Shown here: positions 1-10,780 of the stretch, piece by piece
Layout: every line of letters begins with the position of its first letter
Position numbering within the stretch: the stretch's first letter is position 1
NCBI GenBank assembly: GCA_003290165.1
Contig: QNQO01002090.1
Location: 62,001-126,000, forward strand
Length of the DNA stretch: 64,000 bases
Reading direction: 5' to 3'
From: Berberis thunbergii
Taxonomy: Eukaryota; Streptophyta; Magnoliopsida; Ranunculales; Berberidaceae
Program-made: the position numbers and the translations under genes
The notes under the pieces: generated by a model
Database searches by the model: none
What the model saw: the letters and a program-made list of their open reading frames with translations, nothing else
Told to the model about the DNA's origin: nothing

Positions 1-1517
1 TGAATTAAGGTTTTCTATAGAAGTAAACTCTTCTTTGGATATAATGAGTCGAAATATGAAATTTAAAGATTTTTTAAATTTTTCAAAGGCTATAATCCAC
101 AATTTTGGATGTTACGTTCAATTTTCCTTTTTTGTTTGTTTTGCTCTTATTTTCCGTACTCATTTAACCTTTTCATTTTTCTTTATATAATTTTATAGAA
201 AAATAATTCCATGGAAAGAATGACCCCAAACTAAATTTACCGATTTTGTAAAATTTTGAAAGGCTATGAATCACAATTTTAAAAGTTTATCATATTTTTT
301 ATTTATTAAAATTTTTCTCTTATTCTACATTTCTAGAAATAAACACTTCCATCTAAAGAACGAGTTTAAAATTGAATTTAGCAATTTTTTAAATTATTCG
401 AAAGCTATAACCACGATTTTGGATGTTTCTTTCGATTTTGCATTTTTTATTGGTTTTTCTCTTTCTCATTACCCATTTAACATTTTCATTATTCTTTACA
501 TGTTTTTTTAATATTAAGAATCATTTTCTTGGAAAAATGAGCCAAAATTTTAATATAGCGTTTTTTGTAAAAGTTTGAAAGGCAAAATTCACGATTTTGG
601 GTTTTTTCAAAAAAAAAAAAATTAGTCACTTTCGTTCTTATTCTCTGTACATGTTTTAACCATTTATTGTTCTTTCTATATTTCTATAGAAATAAGCTCT
701 TCCATGGAAATAATAAGTTGAAATCTAAAGTAAAGATTTTGTAAAATTTCAAAGACTAATCCAGGATTTTGGATGTTTCATTTGATTTTTTTTTCTTTTT
801 GTTGGTTTTGTTCTTATTTTTGTACCTATTTAACGATTTCATTTTTTTTTATAGAAATAACCACTTTCATTAAAAAAAAAAAAAAGACTAAATCGAAAAT
901 TAGCAATTTATGTAATTTTCAAAGGCTTTTAATCAACAATTTTGGAGGTTTTGTTCGATTTTTATGTTTTTTTACCGTTTTGCTATGATTCTCCATTCCC
1001 TTTTTTTGGTAGAAATAAAACACTTCCCGGGAAAGAATGAGTCAAAATATGAAATTGGCGATTTTACAAAAAAATTAAATTCTATATAATCCACATTTTT
1101 TAGGTTTTATTTGATTTTTTGTTTTTTTGTTGTATTTGCACTTATTCTTCGTACATGTTTAACCTTTTTATTATTCTTTCTATATTTTCTGTAGAAATAA
1201 GTTGTTCCATGAAAATAACAAGTCGAAATATGAACTTAACGATTTTTTTAAATTTTTCAATAGTTATAATCCAGGATTTTAGATGATTCGTTCAATTTTT
1301 CCTTTTGTTGGTTTTGCTATTATTCTATATACTCATTTAATATTTTTATAGAAAAAAAATATCTACATTGAATGAATGAAACTAAAAAGTGAAATACAAT
1401 TTTACAAAAATTTTAAAGGATATATAATCCAAAATGTTTTAGGTTTTATTTGATTTTTCCTTTTTGTTGCTTTTGCTCTTGTTGTCCATACTCATTTCAA
1501 GTTTTCTTTACTTTTAG
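1..1517 (+). repeat. Degenerate ~165-bp satellite-like tandem array (forward part)
   Basis: About nine diverged copies of one unit follow each other. Each has a landmark like 'cacaattttggatgtt' (near 101, 271, 413, 591, 761, 936, 1092, 1272, 1428), then a T-rich stretch, 'ctcatttaac', and a 'ttccatggaaagaatgag' segment. Spacing between landmarks is roughly 142-180 bp. The ORFs here are low-complexity and not credible as genes. The same unit reappears in reverse orientation at 3380-4985. Confidence 0.8.
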
Positions 1518-3250
1518 GGTGTTTTTGAGTTTGACTAGTTTATACCCAATAGAGTTTGACCCTCATTTTTTACGGAACCATTAAGTCCACGTCAATGACT
1601 GATCAAAAAAATTTCAGACCATTTTGCCCTTACCATAGGTTAAACCACAGTTGAGTTTATTTTTCAAAAATTATATCAAACCCTAAAATTTTAATAGTGA
1701 AATTTCTCCAATCTCACACTCTCTTTCTCTCAAACGGCAGGTGGATTACAAGAAGCAGCGTAGAGGCTTAATTTTTTTGCATAGTTTATTCATTTCGTTG
1801 TGGTGTTTGATTTGCAATGTTTTATTTTATTCCTCACAAACTCAATCTCTCCTTGTAAACTCTCCTCTCACCATGAGATCTTCTTCGCAAACCTTTGTCA
1901 CACTCTGTAATCTCATCTCATCAAGGGAAAGAGAAATCTCCTCCCTACAATTCTTGCTACTCTCTCTAACTCCTCATCCCAAGGTGAACCACATCGTCTC
2001 CATTTCCATCCAGGGCGCTTGCCTGCGACACAATTGCGACGGGTGACATCCCCACCAAGGCGCTGCACTGGAACTTGCAATCTCTCCATCCCATTTGAGT
2101 GAAGAAGAGATAAGGGTAGTCTAAGTGGGTCATTTACATATGGGTAAATAATGTGATTTCGCGAAATTTCAATGAAAATTTCGTTTTTTCGAAATTACGA
2201 AAAGGAAAATGGCGAAATTAAAAGTCACATTTTTTCAACGGTTTTTTTTTGAAAAATTTCGAGATTTTTTCATTAATTTCGAATTTTTTTTGCATAAATT
2301 TCGTTTTTTCTGTAAAATACAAAACCCAGATACCAAAAATTACATTTTTTTTAGGGTTTTTTTTCAAAAACTTTTGAGATTTTTCCCTAAATTTCGGGTT
2401 TTTTTTCTTCTTCGTATTATCAATTCTTCTAATTATTTATTGATTTTTAAAACCACCCCTTGATTTTCTAATTATCATTTATTCTACTAATATATTGATT
2501 TTTTAAACCACCATTGATTTTTTAATTATATTGATTTCCTGTTTGATTCATTTCTTAGTATTTAAACTTCATTTAATATGTTTAATATATTTATTTACTT
2601 GCATTTTTTCACATTTTTATATACCCACGAAATTCATTATATATCCTCGAAATTTTTACATTTTTCTATTCATACCGAAATATTTTAAAATCAGGATACC
2701 GAAATTAACTCGAATAACGAAATCACAATCCTTGCCTACGGGTTTTAGATTGGTTGCAACGAGAGTATAAAATAATTGCTTGCAATTAGTGGTAGTCAAA
2801 TAAGCTTCTGAAAATGTTCAAAATTTACAAGATGCCAGGTTGTCTACCTCACCAAAATTTACAAGGTCATCAAGTCAATCTTGTTGAATTATTTTCCTCA
2901 AATTCAATTACAAAGACAATCAATAGTAGAAGTTGTATCCATTCTTTCCTTTACTGCACATGTTGAAAGACAATCAACTGAAGAAGGTAGACCAAAAAAA
3001 AAAAATCTCAAATTAATTATTATTTAACCCTTATAGTTTTTAAAATAATTAGTGTTTACTATTTATCCTCCTCAACGACTTTTTTAGAATTAACTATGGT
3101 TTAGCCTATGATAAAGGTAAAAATATCCAAAACATATTTTGACCTGTCAATGACGTGGTCTTAACGGTTTTGTTAGAAAACGAGAGTTAAACTCAAATAG
3201 TTTTCAAAATGAGGATCAAACTCTAATAAGTGCCAAACTAAAAAAAACTG
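1518..3250. mobile_element. Non-autonomous Mutator-like element (MULE) with long terminal inverted repeats
   Basis: The first ~140 bp and the reverse complement of the last ~140 bp are clearly related. Shared blocks include 'gagtttgacc/tcctcatttt', 'ccattaagtccacgtca' against 'ccgttaagaccacgtca', and 'ataggttaaaccacagtt' against 'ataggctaaaccatagtt'. The flanks 1508-1518 and 3251-3261 agree at 9 of 11 bases, consistent with an old 9-11-bp target duplication, as expected for MULEs. No transposase is visible. Inside are an unrecognised ORF at 1741-2046 that looks like leader-type sequence (possible captured host DNA) and an AT-rich patch related to 53540-53870. Confidence 0.75.
2150..2740. repeat. 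AT-rich dispersed repeat inside the MULE
   Basis: T-rich sequence with repeated 'aaatttcg' motifs. It shares ordered landmarks with 53540-53870: a 'tttctgtaaaa-tacaaaa' block, an 'agggttttttt-caaaaa' block, a 'cacatttttatatacc-cgaaatt' block, and 'aaatattttaaaatcaggataccgaaatt' in two pieces. No coding content is credible. Confidence 0.6.
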
Positions 3251-3261
3251 TTAGTTTTATG

Positions 3262-4985
3262 TAAGCCTTGGTTATATGAAGTTAACTTAAGTTAAAAAAT
3301 GGCATGTCGAACTAGTAGCTTATGGAACATATTTGGTATCATACACCGCAAACCAGCTAATTTGCACTCAAATTGGTAGTGAGAATAAGAGCATAACTAA
3401 CAAAAAATAAAAATTAAACAAAACCTTCATAATCATGAAAATGTTCATTTGCCTCTGAAAATTTTGTAAATCACTAAATTCAATTTTCGACTCACTCTTT
3501 CTATTAAAATGTTCATTTCAATAAAAAAAAAACTAAATAAAAATAAAAATATTAAAGCATATGGAGAATAATAGTGAAAATGACAAAAAAAAAAAAAAAA
3601 AATTTGAACCCCCCTCCCCCAAAAAAATCATGCTTATAGCCCTCAAAATTTTGCAAAATCGCTACAATCTTTCCATGAAATTGCTTGTTTCTATAAAAAT
3701 ATATAAGGAATAATAAAAAGCTTAATTTGGTATGGAAAATTAGAGAAAAAACAACAAATATGAAAATTTGAAAATCATGGATTATATCTCTTAAAAAAAA
3801 CTTACAAAAGCGTGGATTATAGCTTTTGAAAATAATTGTAAAATAGCTGCATTCAATTTTTGACTCAATATTCTTTCCATAGAAGTGCTTATTTCTATTA
3901 AAAACATATTAAAAATTTTCAACAAATATGGAGAATAATAATAAAAGTTAAAAAAAAAAAAAAAAAACCAAAACCAAATTTCATCCTGGGTCATAGCCTT
4001 TTTTTTTTTTTCCCGTAAATAGCTATATTAAGTTTTACCTCATTCCTTTCATGGAAGTGATTATAATTTCTCTATATAAAAAACCATATAAAGAATAATA
4101 AAAATTTTAAATGGTACGAAGAATAAGAGGAAAAAAAAACCTCCAAATCATGGATTATATAGCCTTTGAAAATTTTGCGAGTTTGCCAAATTCAATTTTT
4201 GACTCATTCTTTCATTGGAAGTATTTATTCTGCCAAATTACGAAAATAAAAATAATAAAAACGGATACGGAGAATAAAAGCAAAATAAACAAAAAAGAAA
4301 AATCAAATAAAACCTCCAAAATCGTGGATAGACTTTGAAATATTACTAAATTCAGTTTTAGACTCATTCTTCCCGTGAAACTGTTTATTTCTGTAAAATA
4401 TATAAAAATAAAAAATGATAACTTTAAATGGGTATGGAAAATAAAAGCAAAAACAAGAAAAAAAAAATACCGAAAAAACCAAAATCATGAATTATAGCCT
4501 TTCAAACTTGTGCTAAAACGCTATATTCAATTCTCGCGTCATTCTTTCTATGAAAGTGCTTCTTGATATAAAAGACATATAAAGAATAATTCAAAGGTAA
4601 ATGGATAAGGAGGATAAGGGTAAAACCAACAAAATCGAAAAACTGAACAAAACATCCTAAATCGTGGATTATAGAATTTGAAAAAGTTGCAAATTCGCTA
4701 AATTCAATAATTAACTCATTCTTTCTATTGAAGTGTTTATTTATACAAAATATAAGAAAAATAATAAATGGTTATTGAGAATAAGAGCAAAACCAACAAA
4801 AAAATAATCGAACGTGACCTAAAAAATTGAGGATTATAGCCTTTGAAAGTTTTGTAAAATCGCTAATTTCAGTTGTTGGCTCTATCTTTTCCATGGAAGT
4901 GTTAATTTTCTACCAAAAACATGAAAAGAAAAGGAAGTAAAATAAACAACGGTTATGGAGAATAGAGCAAAATGAACAAATATAT
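3262..4985 (-). repeat. Satellite-like array, inverted part
   Basis: From about 3380 the reverse complement matches the unit at 1-1517. Landmarks such as 'atcatggattata' recur near 3773, 4148, 4322, 4485, 4662 and 4829, again at about 165-175 bp. 3262-3380 is a transitional stretch without clear units. The array ends in a short TA run at about 4980-4998. Confidence 0.75.
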
Positions 4986-4999
4986 ATATATATATATAG

Positions 5000-5480
5000 G
5001 ATCTAGAGAGCTCAGTTTTTAGAAGCCTTATTACTACCACCACCGACTATCTAGAAACTCCATCACCGACTATTGAGAAGCTTCATCGCCGACTATCAAA
5101 AAGCTTCATTTACTGATTATCTCTTGAGCTGATTTGTCAAAATTGGTGGCTCATCCACCGATCTTAAGCTACTATAAATATGTGTAAGGATTGTATTGTG
5201 TATGCGTGTATAATTATAAGCTCAATTGTGAGTTTATAAGTTACAATGTTGTGTTAGTGTTTGAAACTGTTCATAGCTCATCACCGTTCACGAGCTGGTA
5301 CTGTTCACAACTCAGCACTGTTCACTATTCATACGTACGTACTATGCAGTACTATTCACTTGAACAGTTCGTTGTTGGCGAGACTTTTCTTGTCAGAAAT
5401 CGTTCGTGTGCAGTTCGAGATTGTGAAGCAGATTGGTCTAGGACCAAGCTTACTCAATAGCACAAAGAAGGTTGCACCTT
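5000..5480 (+). other. Probable copia 5' LTR/leader relic
   Basis: It lies directly upstream of recognisable copia gag codons in the same orientation. Short direct repeats occur ('ccaccgactatc', 'gttcac..ctcagcactgttcac'). I could not fix LTR borders, a TG start or a primer-binding site, so the LTR call rests on position only. Confidence 0.35.
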
Positions 5481-5489
5481 ATCACGATG

Positions 5490-6330
5490 GGAGATTCGTT
5501 GGCACAACTGGTGGGCTTACAAATCTCAACCATCACAATTATAAGAGCTGGCAGACATGAATAAAGTGCTATTTACAAGGACAAGACTTGTGGCAAGTTG
5601 TTGGCTGCAATGAGAATGCACCACAGCCAAGGGAGAACGCTGTTGAATTCAAGAAATGGGAAATCAAAGAGGGAAAGACAATTTATGTGCTTAAGAGGAC
5701 GATTGAGGATGAGATGCTTCAGTACATTGAAGATGTGGACACACCCAAAGGAGCTTGAAATACATTTGCATCCCTATTTTCCAGAACGAATGATGCTTGA
5801 CTACATTTCTTGGAAAATGAGTTGATGAATTCTAAACAAGGAGGTATGTCTATTGAAGAGTATTTTTAAAAATTAAAAATTTATATCATGAAATTTCAGA
5901 ACTAAACCCTGCATAAAAAATTAATGAAGATAGAATGAAAAAAATAATTATTCACTGATTAAAGCCCGAGTATACAGGGATTGTCACAGTTATTCATGGT
6001 TGGCCAACTCAACCCTTTATTGTGGAGTTCGAAAGTCTGTTGGCCAATCAAGAAAACCTCGCTAAGCAAATGGCAGGTGTCTCCCTGAAAAATGAGGAAG
6101 AAGAGGCACTCTTCAATAAAACGAAGGGCGGATATAAAAAGAAGAAATTTGTAAAACCAAAAAAAAAAAAGATAACAAGCCGACGAAGTCCCAAAAGAGG
6201 AGCTATGAGAAAGGGGGAGCTCCGCAAGGCAGAGGTAACAATAATTGGTGAAATGATGTTTGCTACAATTGCGACAAAATAGGTCACTACACAAAAGACT
6301 TATGGTCAAAGAAAAAGACAGCTGAAGGCA
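5490..6330 (+). pseudogene. Ty1/copia gag pseudogene
   Basis: Translation in shifting frames gives copia gag landmarks in order: a start like 'TNLNHHNYKSWQ'; then 'DLWQVVGCNE', 'FKKWEIKEGKTIYVLKRTIE' and 'DEMLQYIEDVDTPKGAW'; then 'HEISELNP'; a lysine-rich linker (6120-6210); and a zinc-knuckle remnant 'CYNCDKIGHYTKD' near 6262. In intact elements this is the capsid-like protein that packages retrotransposon RNA. Several frameshifts and stops (for example near 5555, 5790 and 6280) make it non-functional. It continues into the protease segment. Confidence 0.88.
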
Positions 6331-6782
6331 ACTTTGTGACATCTCACAATCACCAAGACAATAGTGAAGAAGAATGGGACTTTCAAGTTTCTTTTTCATT
6401 TACACAGCTTGTACATGAAAATTTTCCTAAAGAAGAAGTAAAGCTTTCCAAAAATGAAACAGCCATGGCTTGTGAAGATCAAGTACTAACAATCAACTAC
6501 AACAAATATTGGATTGTTGACTCGGGCTACTCAAATCATATGACCGGAGATAAGGAGAAGTTGTCAAGCCTCTGTGAGTAAAAAGGATATCGTGTCGTGA
6601 TAACTGCTGACAACACGAGATTGTCGATTGCTCACATCGAAAAGATTACATTTATTCCCAACTTCAGCCCCAATCAAATTCAATTGCAGAACGTCTATCG
6701 CGTTTCAGGTATGAAGAAAAATCTATTGTCAGTATCACAGTTAGCAACAGCTAGCAATTACATGGTGTTCGGGCCGAAAGAT
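6331..6782 (+). pseudogene. Copia protease / pre-integrase segment, interrupted
   Basis: The frame at 6336-6581 and 6597-6785 carries 'YWIVDSGYSNHMTGDKEKL', the plant copia aspartic-protease signature. The active-site DSG is kept, and the usual Cys after it is Tyr here. 'VYRVSGMKKNLLSVSQLA' and 'MVFGPKD' follow. A stop near 6580 breaks the frame. The reading frame stops at the aspartate codon ending at 6782, where the solo LTR begins, and resumes exactly at 8610 with 'VKVYR'. Confidence 0.9.
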
Positions 6783-6920
6783 TGATAGCCTTATAAATGA
6801 TACATTTTAAGCCCCTAATTCTATATTTGTTATGTTCTATTATCTAATAAAATACTCTCATTACGTGTATTTTGTGTATAATGCAGGAATTCAAGTATAA
6901 TCATCAAATATGCACAACAT

Positions 6921-7355
6921 TAGGGCTGAAAACCGAACCGATGGTTCGGTTTTTCACCTAAACCATGAACCGAACCGACCTAGGTCGGTTTTAAAATTTT
7001 CAAACCGAAACCGAACCGACCATTAACAAAACCGATCCGAAACCGAACCGATTCTAATTTATGCAAACCGTAACCGAATCGAACCGACTAAAATTGAACC
7101 AAAACCGAAATAAAACCGAACCGACTCGACTATTTTAAACATATTATATTATTTATATATAAAATATATATTATTTATTATATACATTCGGTCGGTTCGG
7201 TTTGGTCGGTTAAAATCACATAGAAACCGAAAATCGAACCGACCACTTCGGTTTTGAATTTTTTAAAACCGAAACCGATCCGAACCGAATTTAAGGTTCG
7301 GTTTTGATCGGTTCGGTCGGTTTAGTCGGTTTGATCATTTTTTTGTTCAGCCCTA
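6921..7355. mobile_element. hAT-type MITE rich in AACCGAACCG
   Basis: Terminal inverted repeat 'tagggctgaa' / 'ttcagcccta' with an exact 8-bp duplication 'cacaacat' at 6913-6920 and 7356-7363. The ends are packed with 'aaccgaaccg' on one side and 'cggttcggt' on the other, so the whole element can fold back. Relatives lie at 43591-43997 and 46162-46519. It is nested inside the solo LTR. Confidence 0.92.
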
Positions 7356-7730
7356 CACAACATGGCTAAGTTCAACAACAAAGTTTATTGGAAGATAACA
7401 CATGCATTACCAATGATTTTCAAGCCCAAGATCCATAAAGTCAAGCCCACAAAGCACCATCATCTATGAATCTCGATAAAATTATTTGAAGATTTAGACA
7501 TCCACATGGAAACTTTATCTTAGCCAAAAGGAATCTCTACATATTCTACCATCCATTCTCCAACATATTCCCTTATATTTTTCTTATTTTATTCTGCTAT
7601 ATTCTTTTATCTTTTATTTATTCCACCATCCATTTTCCAACATATTCTCTTATATTTTCTTATTTTATTTCACCATATTTTTTTCTTATTTTATTCCACC
7701 ATCTATTTTACCTTCTCACACCTCTTCACC

Positions 7731-7738
7731 TATAAATA
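7731..7738 (+). promoter_or_regulatory. TATA box of the LTR
   Basis: 'tataaatacccca' occurs here and at equivalent places in the related LTRs (near 39368, 43310, 44665 as 'acaaatacccca', and 45873). Conservation across copies supports a core promoter driving LTR transcription. Confidence 0.65.
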
Positions 7739-8604
7739 CCCCATGCTTGGAGTATACTTTGGGGAAGGAAGAAAACCAAAGAGTTGTAATCAAATTGAGA
7801 GTAGTCGTTATTGTAATATTTAGAGTAACAAGTGGAGGGAAGGCATAGAGCTTACCATGTTTAGCTAACATCCCACCTTAGGTGTGGGTGAGCCCATGAG
7901 AGGATAACTTCAAGATGGCTCCCTTTTAGATTAGTTCTTACCATTTTCATATATTAGATAAACAAGCTAGTTTAGTTAGATTGATCTTGTAGTTTGGTTG
8001 TATCATGAACCTATGAGGTAAGTAAGATGTTTTGTGTTTCATCATATGAATTCAATTCATGTTTTCTTCTTCTACTTCTTAAGCTCAAGATTAGATAAGT
8101 TTTTGTCATTGCATTTCTCTAACAAGCTCCTTACAATGTTTATATATTGTTTGTCAAAATTTCATTGTGATTTGCTAAATATTTGGTGTTTTCATTTAAG
8201 TATGGATTCCTTGTATGTTTTTAAATCTACATTTGATTATTAGGCTAGTAATATAATTTAGGCTTGAAATCAATTGCTCATAATGCCATATTCTCCATCC
8301 TAAGGTGAGATGAGAATCTACCTTAGTGTTAATGAATTTGGAAAAGATTAATCGAAGAGTGGCATAAAGGTGTCATCTACTCATGATGGTAAACTCAAAG
8401 CCCTAACTCTCACATTTAGATTTTATTTTTTCATTTTAGTTCAAACACTTCACCAATCACTTCTTTTCTAACTAGGTTAAGTTTTAAAAGAAATTTGAAG
8501 ATTAGTTTTCCTAACTTTATAGCTCTCCTTGTGGGAATCGACCATTTGTCGTTATCTAACTCAATGGATAATCGTGCGCTTGCTGTATGATTTGAGATCG
8601 ATCA

Positions 8605-9621
8605 AAGATGTTAAGGTGTACCGAAGCCTAAAGCCATCAAGTACCCCCATCATGAAATGACGAAAGTTAGAGTCTATCTATGTGATGTTTGCAGAATCAA
8701 TATATGCAGATAAGACTTGATGCAGTGAAACTGCTGATTTGTGGGGGCAAGTCTAGGGCATGTTAACTATCATAAGTCAAGGCAATGGTGAGCAAGTCAA
8801 TGTTGAAGGGTTTACCCCTCCTGGATATACGAGGAGAAACAGTCTGTGTTGGGTGGTAGTATGGAAAAACTCATCAAATGCCCTATCAGGAGTCAGAGTT
8901 CAGAGCCAAAGAACCGTTGCAACTCATCCATTCAGATGTGTTCGGCCGAGTGAAGCAAACATCAATTAGCGGGATGCACTACATGGTGACTTTCATTGAT
9001 GACTTTTCAAGATACGTGTGGGTTTTACTTTCTGAAGGAAAAATCAAAAGTCCTTAATATATTTAAGGAACTTAAGAAGGATATTGAAAGTAAAATAGGA
9101 AATGTGATTAAATGTCTGTGTACAGATAATAGCGGAGAATACACATCGAATGAGTTCTCCAATTATCCAAGGGAGTGTAAAATCAGGAGACAATTAACAT
9201 GTCCAGGCACTCCACAACAAAATGGAATAACTGAAAACAAGAACCAACATTTGGCAGAGACATGCCGAAACATGTTGCATAAAAAAATGTACCAAGTTGT
9301 TTTGGGCCGAATGTATGAAGACTGCAGCCCATGTTATCAACGGGTTGCCACAGGAAAAGTTAGGGTTTGTTTCACCCTTCCAGAAGTTATGGGATACTAA
9401 ACCCACAGTGAGTCACTTCAGAGTTTTTGGATGTATATGTTACGTGTTTGTGCCTGATCACCTTAAAGCAAGTTCGACAAGAAGGCGATTCGTTGCATAT
9501 TTGTGGGGCACAACAACCAAAGAAGAGGATGGATATGATGCAATCCTACAATTGGGCGCTGCTACACATCAAGAAATGTGGTATTCGATGAAGCTTCATC
9601 ATGGTGGTCTGCACAACAACT
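8605..9621 (+). pseudogene. Copia GAG-pre-integrase and integrase pseudogene, 3' truncated
   Basis: Downstream of the solo LTR the copia polyprotein continues in broken frames. 'DVKVYR' resumes, then 'HSDVFG', '[17 protein letters not shown]', 'TDNSGEYTSNEFSNY', 'CKIRRQLTCPGTPQQNG' and 'MFWAECMKTAAHVINGLPQ', then 'FRVFGCICYVFVPDHLK' and a piece like 'RNVVFDEASSWWS'. These are the integrase core (DDE region) and its C-terminal extension. Reverse transcriptase and RNase H are absent: the copia match stops near 9621, where MULE tandem repeats begin. Many frameshifts and stops; not functional. Confidence 0.88.
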
Positions 9622-10397
9622 ATTACTCAGAGTACTACAATTTTTCGTGTTTTGATGAGCTTGAGAATCGATCTCAATCGAGCACATAAGTTGGACGAAA
9701 TTCGGGGATTACCCCGTTTTCATTGTGAAGACAGATTTGTGCAATTTCAGTCAAATGAGTTTAACTTGTTTATTTCAAAACATTTTCAAATGATTCAAAT
9801 TGTGTTTATTAGATAACTCATAGTACTACAATTTTCCTGTTTATAAGGTTGAGAATTGGTCTCGATCAAGCATATAAGTTGGCCAAAAGTGAAGGACACT
9901 ATCTTGTTTTCATTGCGAGACAGATTTACACGACTTTAGTAAAATGACCATAACTTGCTCATTTCAAAACATTTTTCAAGTAATTCAAGTTGTGTTTATT
10001 ATATAACTCATAGTACTACAATTTTTGTGTTTTGATGAGCTTGAGAATCGATTTTGATCGAACACATAAGTTGAACCAACGTAAGGGATGGTTCCCTATT
10101 TTCATATACAAAGAGGGTGAGAGAGGTGGCGGGGTGGTGCTTGAAAGATAAAAGAGGGAGAAATATGGTGGTGGCGAGGTGGTGGTGATGATGGCGGTGT
10201 CTGATAGATAAGAGAGGGAATGAGGAAAAAAGGAAGAAAGGGTAGGAGAGAAAAAAAAATTTTAATTTTAAATTTTTATTGGTGGCATGGGAGAAAAATG
10301 GTGGCATGGGAAATAAAGTAGATAGTGTGGGAGAGAAAAAAAAACTGATTTGGTGGTGTGGGACAATACTTTAGGTGGTATGGAGTAGTCGTTGCCT
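9622..10397 (+). mobile_element. 5'-truncated MULE copy with internal ~190-bp tandem repeats
   Basis: Ends at 10397 with 'ggagtagtcgttgcc', the terminal repeat of the intact element at 46638-48003. Starting at the copia junction are about 2.5 tandem units marked by 'actcatagtactacaatttt' (about 9625, 9810, 10003), then GGTGG-rich sequence. The left terminal repeat is missing, so no target duplication can be shown. Orientation is opposite to the 46638 copy. Confidence 0.8.
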
Positions 10398-10780
10398 TCC
10401 TCTTTCTTTGCATCATCAACATCAATTGTGTCTGAAACATCGGGATTAATAGATACTCCTTTTTCTTATGGATCAGATGGAGCTTCATTATTGATTGAGG
10501 CAATTGTAGTCACAATTTTAGATGCAACGGGCTTCAGATCTTTAGCAGTTTCTTCCTCCTTCAAGCAAATCATTCAAATCCTTCTCCACAAAACAAATCT
10601 TTAGCAATTTCTTTCTCCTTTAAGCGAATCAATTAAATCCTTCTCCACAAAATAAACTCAAACAAGCGAATCAATCAAATCCTTCTCCTTCTTGTGGAAA
10701 CCCCAACAATCAAATCGCCAATCTAACTCTTTGTGTCGGCTAGATTGAGAAATTGGGTGAAAAAACTAGGGTTTTTAGAA
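10398..10780 (-). pseudogene. Unrecognised coding-like relic
   Basis: On the minus strand around 10400-10565 the frame reads with charged, coding-like composition ('EETAKDLKPVASKIVTTIAS', then, past a stop, 'DVSDTIDVDDAKKEEGN'). Upstream the sequence repeats a 'ggagaaggatttgattgattcgctt' type motif three times at about 70-bp spacing. I do not recognise the family. It could be a captured gene fragment or a chance frame. Confidence 0.3.

Larger units (their letters stand above)
6783..8604 (+). mobile_element. Solo LTR inserted in copia
   Basis: It begins 'tgatagcc' and ends 'gatcgatca' (TG...CA). It is flanked by an exact 5-bp target duplication, 'aagat', at 6778-6782 and 8605-8609. Removing it and one duplication rejoins the copia frame without a gap, which fixes both borders. 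It has no internal coding domain, primer-binding site or second LTR, so it is a solo LTR from recombination. Minus its MITE it is about 1.38 kb. Copies of the family recur at 38961-48546. Confidence 0.92.

Noticed and set aside
266..988. Short ORFs in the first kilobase
   Set aside because: Phe/Ile/Leu-rich translations of satellite units; they shift with each unit and match no family.
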